Origin: Rhodopirellula maiorica SM1 | Lineage (GTDB): Bacteria > Planctomycetota > Planctomycetia > Pirellulales > Pirellulaceae | Direction of reading: 5' to 3' | Assembly (NCBI RefSeq): GCF_000346295.1 | Contig: NZ_ANOG01000492.1 | Span: forward strand, 1-37,692 | Length of the DNA stretch: 37,692 nt | In this document: in pieces, positions 32,506 through 37,692 of the stretch | Numbering within the stretch: the stretch's first letter is position 1 | How the letters are laid out: every line of letters starts with the position of its first letter | The notes under the pieces: model-generated | Database searches by the model: none | What the model saw: the letters and a program-made list of their open reading frames with translations, nothing else | What the model was told of the DNA's origin: nothing | Made by a program: the position numbers and the translations under genes

Positions 32506-32913
32506 CTATTCGGACTCGCCCAGCTCGAGGACCTCGGTGGCAAGATCGGGATCGATGATCTGCTTGAACTCGGTTTCTGGATTGATCAGCAAACCGAAGC
32601 CTTCGGGCAAAAACTCGAGCAACGTCTCACCATCGACGACAAACCCTTGGACCTCATCCTCTTCGCTGAACAAGTCTCCCATTTCACCGACAAACAGTCC
32701 CGCGTTCTCTTCGGAGCTGAAGGCCACCAAGACGTCCGCATCTTCGATCTCAGCCGTCAACGCTCCCATACTCTCCTCGTCACCGTCGCCCTCATCTTCG
32801 TCGTCGATATTGATCAGCACGAAATCAAGTCCAAGCAGGATAGAACGGATTTCTTTTGCGTTGCGTTCGGTGATCGCAGCATCCAAAGCTTGGACGTGGG
32901 ATTGAAAAGTCAT
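32506..32913 (-). CDS. SseB-like protein
   Basis: 135 residues, very acidic. ADVLVAFSSEENAGLFVGEM, VVDGETLLEFLPEGFGLLIN, PETEFKQIIDPDLATEVLEL follows the SseB N-terminal domain pattern (F-x-S-x-E, G-x-x-L-N-P). The preceding residues include a run of Asp/Glu (NIDDEDEGDGDEE). SseB in E. coli affects serine sensitivity; a mechanistic role is not known. It shares only the domain fold with that protein. It is convergent with the hypothetical gene upstream in coordinates. Confidence 0.75.
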   Translation of the reverse strand: MTFQSHVQALDAAITERNAKEIRSILLGLDFVLINIDDEDEGDGDEESMGALTAEIEDADVLVAFSSEENAGLFVGEMGDLFSEEDEVQGFVVDGETLLEFLPEGFGLLINPETEFKQIIDPDLATEVLELGESE

Positions 32914-33216
32914 GGACGCGAGGCTCGGTAAAGAGTTTAAGAAACGGAAAGAATGCTTCGAAATTCAATTCCACAAGTGTATCACGCCGAGCCTCTCGAT
33001 AGCAGATGCCAGAGATTCCTCATCCGATCCGGCAAAACGACTGCCAATTTCGGATAACCGAACCCGTCATCCAGCCCTCGGGGCACAATCAAAACCGTTC
33101 CTCCGCCTTGCTGCGTCATTCATTACGAATCTTGTTCCTTCGTTGCTGAATTCAGATATACTGCCGGAACATCCAAGACTCCTCAATTTCACTAATATGA
33201 GACAGGTTGATATTCT
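32914..33216. other. Intergenic region before the Gfo/Idh/MocA gene
   Basis: About 300 bases between divergent genes (SseB-like, Gfo/Idh). The one open frame across it shows no family. Probably promoter region for both. Confidence 0.5.
33132..33162 (+). promoter_or_regulatory. Candidate promoter of the Gfo/Idh/MocA gene
   Basis: TTGTTC (33132-33137) and TATACT (33157-33162) are 19 bases apart, 55 bases before the start codon. The -10 is a near match to consensus; the -35 is partial and the spacing long. Confidence 0.35.
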
Positions 33217-34647
33217 ATGAATCGCCACAAGCACACCCCCTCTGCTGAGCGTACTGCCCAAGCTAATGGACGAGGCGCCAATGGACGACGCGAATTTTTG
33301 AAAACGAGCGCTGCGGTGGGTGCGGCGACTTCCGTCCCCTACTTTTTCAGCAGTGCGAAATCGCAAGCGGCGGAGACTCAATCTAAGAACGATCGAATGA
33401 CGATCGGTGTGATCGGTGCCGGCGGCATGGCAACGGGCAACATCGATTCGGCCAAAGAATGGTTGGATGTGGTTGCCGTCGCAGACGTCGACAAAACCCG
33501 CAGCGACAAATTCAACAAGCGATTTGCCGATGGCAAAGCCGATACCTACGAAGACTATCGTGAAATCCTCGATCGTGATGATATCGACGTCCTTCACATT
33601 GCCACTCCGGATCACTGGCACACCAAACCGCTTGTCGAAGCGATGTTGGCGGGAAAAGACGTGTACTGCGAAAAACCGCTGACGTTGACCATCGACGAAG
33701 GCAAATTGATCCGCAAGGTACAAAAGGATACCGGGCGAATTGTGCAGGTTGGCACGCAACAACGAAGCACGTTCCACTTATTCGTCAAAGCGATGGCGAT
33801 CGTTGCCGAAGGCCGACTCGGCAAGATCACTCAGGTTCAAGCCGCAATCGGTGGCGCTCCGTCGAGCCCCGAGATCCCGGTCGCCGAAGTGCCTGAGCAC
33901 TTGAACTGGGACCGTTGGCTCGGCCCGGCTCCGAAGGTGGATTACCGATACATGAAAAGTGGCAAAACCGCGCACACCAACTGCCACTACGAATTCCGCT
34001 GGTGGTACGAATACTCTGGCGGAAAACTGACCGACTGGGGTGCTCACCATGTCGACATTTGTAACTGGGCACTGAAGTTGAACGGCCAAACCGAAGGGCC
34101 ACAATCAATCAGCGGAACGGCGAAACACCCCGTCGAATTCAAAGATGGGTTCCCGGTACAAAACGACCGCTACAACACCGCAACGGGGTTCCAGTTCAAC
34201 GTGAAGTATCCTGGCGATACCGAAATGATCATTCGCAACGATACCGACAACGGTGTCTTGATCACGGGAACCAAAGGCAAAATCTTTGTCAATCGCGGCA
34301 AATTGGTTGGCAAACCCGTCGAGGATTTGGCCAGCAACCCCTTGCCCGAAGATGCGATTTCCAAGGTTTACAAGGGATTGCCGATGGAACACAACGGACG
34401 CAAACAACACTGGGCAAACTTCCTGCACTGTGTTCGCGAACGCAAAGAACCAATTTCGGACGTCCATACGCACATGCAAATGCTAAATGTCTGCCATTTG
34501 GCAGGCATCTCCGCTCGCTTCGGCCGCGATTTGAAGTGGGACGATGCAAACGAGCAAATCGTAGGTGACGAGGAAGCCAACAGCTTCTTAGCACGTCCCT
34601 ATCGCGAAGGCTATGAGATCGAGATGCGAAAGCCAGTGAAGAGCTAG
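33217..34647 (+). CDS. Tat-exported Gfo/Idh/MocA-family oxidoreductase
   Basis: 476 residues. The Tat signal NGRREFLKTSAAVGAATSVP (residues about 22-41) shows the RRxFLK motif. The NAD(P)-binding Rossmann domain starts MTIGVIGAGGMATGNID; the family motif EKPL follows (DVYCEKPLTLTIDEGKLIRK). The C-terminal beta domain has FRWWYEYSGGKLTDWGAHHV with the conserved DWGAHH active-site region. Such periplasmic sugar oxidoreductases are numerous in planctomycetes; substrate unknown. A candidate promoter lies at 33132-33162. A strong terminator follows. Confidence 0.93.
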   Translation: MNRHKHTPSAERTAQANGRGANGRREFLKTSAAVGAATSVPYFFSSAKSQAAETQSKNDRMTIGVIGAGGMATGNIDSAKEWLDVVAVADVDKTRSDKFNKRFADGKADTYEDYREILDRDDIDVLHIATPDHWHTKPLVEAMLAGKDVYCEKPLTLTIDEGKLIRKVQKDTGRIVQVGTQQRSTFHLFVKAMAIVAEGRLGKITQVQAAIGGAPSSPEIPVAEVPEHLNWDRWLGPAPKVDYRYMKSGKTAHTNCHYEFRWWYEYSGGKLTDWGAHHVDICNWALKLNGQTEGPQSISGTAKHPVEFKDGFPVQNDRYNTATGFQFNVKYPGDTEMIIRNDTDNGVLITGTKGKIFVNRGKLVGKPVEDLASNPLPEDAISKVYKGLPMEHNGRKQHWANFLHCVRERKEPISDVHTHMQMLNVCHLAGISARFGRDLKWDDANEQIVGDEEANSFLARPYREGYEIEMRKPVKS

Positions 34648-34676
34648 CATCTCGCTGAATCACCGAAAAACAAGAG

Positions 34677-34719
34677 AAACGCCGCGGGAGAAGTGATTCC
34701 TCCGCGGCGTTTTTGTTTT
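34677..34719 (+). terminator. Rho-independent terminator of the Gfo/Idh/MocA gene
   Basis: AAACGCCGCGG (34677-34687) pairs with CCGCGGCGTTT (34702-34712), with a 14-base loop, followed by a T-rich run TTTTTGTTTT (34710-34719). Confidence 0.9.
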
Positions 34720-34774
34720 GCAATCCGAGCGTTTTGCCAGCCACATTTGCTTTCCTCTGCCGGATCGAGCCCCC

Positions 34775-34780
34775 TATAAT
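34775..34780 (+). promoter_or_regulatory. -10 box for the DUF3500 gene
   Basis: A perfect TATAAT at 34775-34780, preceded by CCCC, lies 65 bases before the start of the DUF3500 gene and just after the upstream terminator. I see no good -35 at normal distance. The same CCCC-TATA pattern is seen before the DUF1559 gene at 37282. Confidence 0.45.
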
Positions 34781-34844
34781 AGCGAAGTTCGGCTTCAAGC
34801 CCGCCATTACCCCGCCCCTCGCCCATACCTATTTGGACCACGCA

Positions 34845-35867
34845 ATGAACGATCCGCACGCCGTCAACCGTCGTCAATTTCTGGGACAAAGCTCCGCTGC
34901 CATCACAGGCGCTGCTATCGCGGGTGCCGCAGCCACCCCGCTGTTCTCCTCGGCAGCGAAGGCAGCCGAAGCAACGCCAACTGCCGAAACGCTGGTGGGT
35001 CGCCTGTACGAAACCCTCAGCGAGAAACAACGCAGAGACGTCTGTTTCGATTGGAATCACCAAGACCCCAAACGCGGTCTGCTGCGAACTTTTGTCGCCA
35101 ATAACTGGAACATCACCAAGCACGAGATCAACGACGATTTCTATAGCGAAGAACAACGCGACCTGATCAAGCAAACTTTTGAATCGATCATTCATCCCGA
35201 TTGGCACGATCGCTACTACCAACAACTCGAAGACGACGCTGGCGGATTCGGAAACGAACAATCGATTGCAATCTTTGGGACTCCGGGCAAAGGCAAGTTC
35301 GAAATGGTGATGACCGGTCGCCACATGACATTGCGTTGCGACGGCGATTCGACCGACCATGTGGCATTTGGTGGACCGATTTTTTATGGCCACGCGCCCG
35401 ATCTCAACGAAGGTGCCAACCACATCGACAATGTCTTTTGGGACCAAGCTATTGCAGCAAATGACTTGTACAAAATGCTCGATGGACGACAACAAAAAGA
35501 GGCCTTGGTCGCAAAGTCGCCTCGCGAGCAGAACGTTCACTTTCGTGGCAAACAAGGCAAGCGAACCGGATTACCGGTCTCGGACATGTCTGCCGATCAA
35601 CAAGCCCATCTGCAAACGGTTTTGCAAAAATTGGTCGAAATGTATCGCCAAAACGATCGCGACGAAGTGGTTCGCTGTCTGAAGAGCCAGGGCGGACTCG
35701 AAGCCTGTGAATTGTCGTTCTACCAAGACCACGACATTGGCAATGACAAGGTGTGGGACAATTGGCGTCTTGAAGGCCCCGCCTTTGTATGGCACTATCG
35801 CGGGGCCCCACACGTCCACGTGTGGGTCAATGTCGCCGATGACCCAAGTGTAAAAACGAACAGCTGA
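34845..35867 (+). CDS. Tat-exported DUF3500 protein
   Basis: 340 residues. NRRQFLGQSSAAITGAAIAG (residues 8-27) is a Tat signal with RRQFL. The main part shows GKFEMVMTGRHMTLRCDGD and HVAFGGPIFYGHAPD, then the RKGL-like segment GKRTGLPVSDMSADQQAHLQ, and near the end WHYRGAPHVHVWVNVADDPS. This order fits DUF3500, an exported family of unknown function. ATG 34845 places the Tat motif normally; the frame is open to 34713 but that would overlap the terminator. A small hairpin (CTTGCCG/CGGCAAG, 35869-35886) lies just after the stop. Confidence 0.85.
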   Translation: MNDPHAVNRRQFLGQSSAAITGAAIAGAAATPLFSSAAKAAEATPTAETLVGRLYETLSEKQRRDVCFDWNHQDPKRGLLRTFVANNWNITKHEINDDFYSEEQRDLIKQTFESIIHPDWHDRYYQQLEDDAGGFGNEQSIAIFGTPGKGKFEMVMTGRHMTLRCDGDSTDHVAFGGPIFYGHAPDLNEGANHIDNVFWDQAIAANDLYKMLDGRQQKEALVAKSPREQNVHFRGKQGKRTGLPVSDMSADQQAHLQTVLQKLVEMYRQNDRDEVVRCLKSQGGLEACELSFYQDHDIGNDKVWDNWRLEGPAFVWHYRGAPHVHVWVNVADDPSVKTNS

Positions 35868-35868
35868 C

Positions 35869-35886
35869 CTTGCCGCGGGCGGCAAG
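35869..35886 (+). terminator. Possible weak terminator after the DUF3500 gene
   Basis: CTTGCCG (35869-35875) and CGGCAAG (35880-35886) form a tight hairpin with a CGGG loop directly after the stop codon. No T-tract follows, so termination is uncertain. Confidence 0.35.
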
Positions 35887-35955
35887 CACGCTACAGTCAA
35901 ACCAACTTTTACCCTTTTTCTTTCACGAATTCCCATTCTTTTAGAGAGACTTTCC

Positions 35956-36342
35956 ATGCGTGGAATTGCTTACGCGATCGCAGCCTTAGCCGCCGTTATC
36001 ATCATGATGGCGGTTGCCAAAATGCCTCCAAACGCCGCACAACCGACCAACGAAGTGGCCAGCGCGGCGACCGAAACCGTGTCCACCGAAGTGATGGCCG
36101 ACGAAGGAACGCTAACGCTCGCAGTTCCCGAAATGCACTGTTCGGTATCGTGTTACCCACGTGTCAAGGAACTGCTGGAAAACACCGAAGCGGTTGAAAC
36201 CGTTGAATTGGCCGCTCAGAAAGAAGAGGGCATCATCGACAATCGACAAGTGATCGTGCACTACAAGCCTGGATTCGATGTCGGCCAAGCTTTGACTGCT
36301 TTGGAACAGGAAGGCTTCTCGAAATCGGACGTCGTACACTAG
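35956..36342 (+). CDS. HMA-like metal-binding protein, membrane-anchored or exported
   Basis: 128 residues. The first 22 residues form a hydrophobic anchor or signal (IAYAIAALAAVIIMMAVAKM). After a polar linker, residues about 53-126 resemble the heavy-metal-associated (HMA) fold: LTLAVPEMHCSVSCYPRVKE, a helix, VETVELAAQKEEG, VIVHYKPGFDVGQALTALEQ. The metal site is MHCSVSC, CxxxC instead of the usual CxxC. It may handle copper or another soft metal in the periplasm. It is followed 51 bases later by the CbiX-like chelatase. Confidence 0.78.
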   Translation: MRGIAYAIAALAAVIIMMAVAKMPPNAAQPTNEVASAATETVSTEVMADEGTLTLAVPEMHCSVSCYPRVKELLENTEAVETVELAAQKEEGIIDNRQVIVHYKPGFDVGQALTALEQEGFSKSDVVH

Positions 36343-36393
36343 TGCCGACCGACAAAGATCGGCTCGGAAACCACAACGGCTGTCATAACTATC

Positions 36394-37200
36394 GTGCCTG
36401 AGCTTCGCCCTGCGTCGACCCACCCAATCCAACAAAACACCAAACCAATCGGCGTTTTGTTGGTGGGTCATGGCACACGAGACGAGGTCGGCACGCAGCA
36501 GTTTTTCGAACTTTCGGAAAAGCTGCAACACCATCTTCCCTCGATGCAGGTTCAGCCCTGCTTGCTCGAGTTCCAGCAACCGACGATTCCCGAAGCGTGG
36601 AACCGATTGGTCAGCCAAGGCGTGTCGGAGATCCGCGTCGCTCCGCTGTTGCTATTTGCCGCCGGACACGCCAAGCAGGACATTCCGGACTTGGTGCAAA
36701 AATGCCAAGCGGAAACACCGCATGTGTCGTTCACGCATACACGTCCGATTTCACGGCAAGCAGCACTGGTTGAATTGGTATGCAACCACTTGCAAGCGGC
36801 ACACAAAGGCTTCGCTCGCCCCGAAGATGAAATCACGTTGATGATGGTCGGTCGTGGCAGCCACGATCCGTGTGCGCAAGCTGACATGCGAGTATTGAGC
36901 GAAGTGGTTTCTTACCGGCTAGGCATCACCAATCCATCGACCTCGTTTTACGCGATGGCCAAGCCACGTTTTGCAGAAACACTCGAGCAGCAGGCTCGAC
37001 ACAGCCGAAGCCGTAAAATCCTGATCCACCCTCATCTGTTGTTTGATGGCCGCTTGTTTCAAGCGATCCAACAGATCGTGACGCAAGCACAGGCAAAGTT
37101 CCCCGACGTCGAAATTCGCTTGTCGTCATATCTGGGACCTCATGAATTGGTCGCCCAGTCGATCGCGGCACGAATCACCGAGAACACGCGTCAAAACTAA
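36394..37200 (+). CDS. cbiX: CbiX-family sirohydrochlorin chelatase (two-domain)
   Basis: 268 residues, long enough for two class II chelatase domains. The first: GVLLVGHGTRDEVGTQQFFE, RVAPLLLFAAGHAKQDIP. The second: TLMMVGRGSHDPCAQADMRV, ILIHPHLLFDGRLFQAIQQI. His in GHG (domain 1) and AGHAKQDIP are candidate metal-binding residues, as in CbiX and SirB. It inserts Co or Fe into sirohydrochlorin (cobalamin or siroheme synthesis). It starts at GTG 36394. The gene downstream of a metal-binding protein is suggestive, but no other tetrapyrrole gene is present. Confidence 0.88.
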   Translation: MPELRPASTHPIQQNTKPIGVLLVGHGTRDEVGTQQFFELSEKLQHHLPSMQVQPCLLEFQQPTIPEAWNRLVSQGVSEIRVAPLLLFAAGHAKQDIPDLVQKCQAETPHVSFTHTRPISRQAALVELVCNHLQAAHKGFARPEDEITLMMVGRGSHDPCAQADMRVLSEVVSYRLGITNPSTSFYAMAKPRFAETLEQQARHSRSRKILIHPHLLFDGRLFQAIQQIVTQAQAKFPDVEIRLSSYLGPHELVAQSIAARITENTRQN

Positions 37201-37257
37201 TGCGCATTGCTAGGATGGACCGCCATTTTGGACGGTCGCATCAATGCAACAAAATGC

Positions 37258-37287
37258 TTGCGGCTGTGTGCAGCCCCCCATTATAGT
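37258..37287 (+). promoter_or_regulatory. Candidate promoter of the third DUF1559 gene
   Basis: TTGCGG (37258-37263) and TATAGT (37282-37287) are 18 bases apart, about 120 bases before the ATG. Good spacing, one to two mismatches in each box. Confidence 0.45.
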
Positions 37288-37405
37288 GAAGCAGCCTTCG
37301 ATCGTTGGTCCCGCATGACGATGTGTCGTTTTATGAACCGCCATACGTCCGCGATATCGAAACACCACCGCTCTTCTTCTTGTCATTTCACCCCAAAAAA
37401 GTGCC

Positions 37406-37692
37406 ATGCGACAAGCCATCCACCGCGCCTTCACGCTCGTCGAACTGCTGGTCGTGATCGCAATCATTGGGATACTGGTGGGGTTGCTCTTGCCAGCGGT
37501 GCAGTCGGTTCGCGAAGCGGCACGGGTCGTCCAGTGCCAAAATCACTTGAAGCAAATCGGGCTCAGCTTTCACAACTACTCGACCGGATTTCGCCGATTG
37601 CCGGGATATGCGGGCGAGGCGAATCCGCAGCTCGTCATCTTCCCGGATCGCAATCAACCGACATTGCGATGGCAGGGGCAAATTGGATTGCT
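37406..37692 (+). CDS. DUF1559 domain protein (3' end outside window)
   Basis: 95 codons visible. [20 protein letters not shown] and [20 protein letters not shown] form the short leader, pilin methylation motif and hydrophobic helix; [17 protein letters not shown] is the family's next block. It is a more distant DUF1559 paralogue than the pair at 1-1836: for instance [10 protein letters not shown] instead of [10 protein letters not shown]. The rest lies beyond the window edge. Family role as for the others: surface-associated, function unknown. Confidence 0.92.
   Translation, partial: MRQAIHRAFTLVELLVVIAIIGILVGLLLPAVQSVREAARVVQCQNHLKQIGLSFHNYSTGFRRLPGYAGEANPQLVIFPDRNQPTLRWQGQIGL

Noticed and set aside
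32912-33220. A 102-codon plus-strand frame before the Gfo/Idh gene
   Set aside because: It overlaps a probable promoter and reads as random sequence.
37218-37236. Terminator after the CbiX gene
   Set aside because: The GACCG/CGGTC pairing is only five bases and no T-tract follows.

Overview
The window looks like the chromosome of a planctomycete, most likely of the Rhodopirellula/Pirellulaceae type. This is inferred from DUF1559 proteins with pseudopilin leaders at both ends, Tat-exported Gfo/Idh/MocA and DUF3500 proteins, a TPR/GT9-like fusion, lineage-type small hypothetical proteins and moderately high GC. I see no rRNA, tRNA, CRISPR array, prophage or intact insertion sequence. Most genes are housekeeping genes.

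Layout. 1-1836 (-): two near-identical tandem DUF1559 genes, the second with a strong terminator. 1837-2325: a noncoding stretch holding an imperfect long inverted repeat. 2326-4791 (-): a two-gene operon of an SF2 helicase and a DUF932-like protein, the least explained gene pair here. 5043-9094 (-): a DUF2092/TlpA-type thioredoxin fusion, an OmpA-like lipoprotein, a second inverted-repeat element, agmatine deiminase and a small lysine-rich protein. 9366-12702 (+): hibernation factor HPF, PTS EIIA, HPr and enzyme I, which looks like a regulatory PTS because no sugar permease is present. 12721-15171 (+): a TIGR03936/DUF2344 protein and RNase E/G, closed by a perfect palindromic terminator. 15287-18353 (-): TPR/glycosyltransferase and the primary sigma factor. 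18354-19234: a long gene-poor stretch with degenerate short repeats.

19235-22416: a zinc-ribbon membrane protein, a methyltransferase whose real N-terminus seems to need a non-AUG start, and a family II pyrophosphatase with CBS and DRTGG domains. 22533-27361 (-): a compact seven-gene operon aroF-tpiA-secG-yicC-gmk-rpoZ-coaC with start/stop overlaps, joining aromatic biosynthesis, glycolysis, secretion, RNA turnover, nucleotide and CoA metabolism. 27362-28339: noncoding DNA with an irregular array of GGGGACAGACCC-like repeats. 28340-31144: a surface-glycan type cluster (GT4 glycosyltransferase and two methyltransferases). 31538-37200: a PPOX-family flavoprotein, a planctomycete-type hypothetical, an SseB-like protein, Gfo/Idh/MocA oxidoreductase, DUF3500 protein, an HMA-like metal-binding protein and a CbiX chelatase. 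37406-end: a third DUF1559 gene, cut by the window edge.

Recurring features are TTG start codons backed by good Shine-Dalgarno sequences (DUF1559 no. 2, aguA, rpoD, tpiA) and in-frame tandem repeats inside genes (the DUF932-like protein, SecG, FkbM). I did not find a clearly new system. The best candidates for a second look are the helicase/DUF932-like pair, the CoaC homologue with Ser at the conserved Asn position, the methyltransferase without a normal start codon, and the repeat families.
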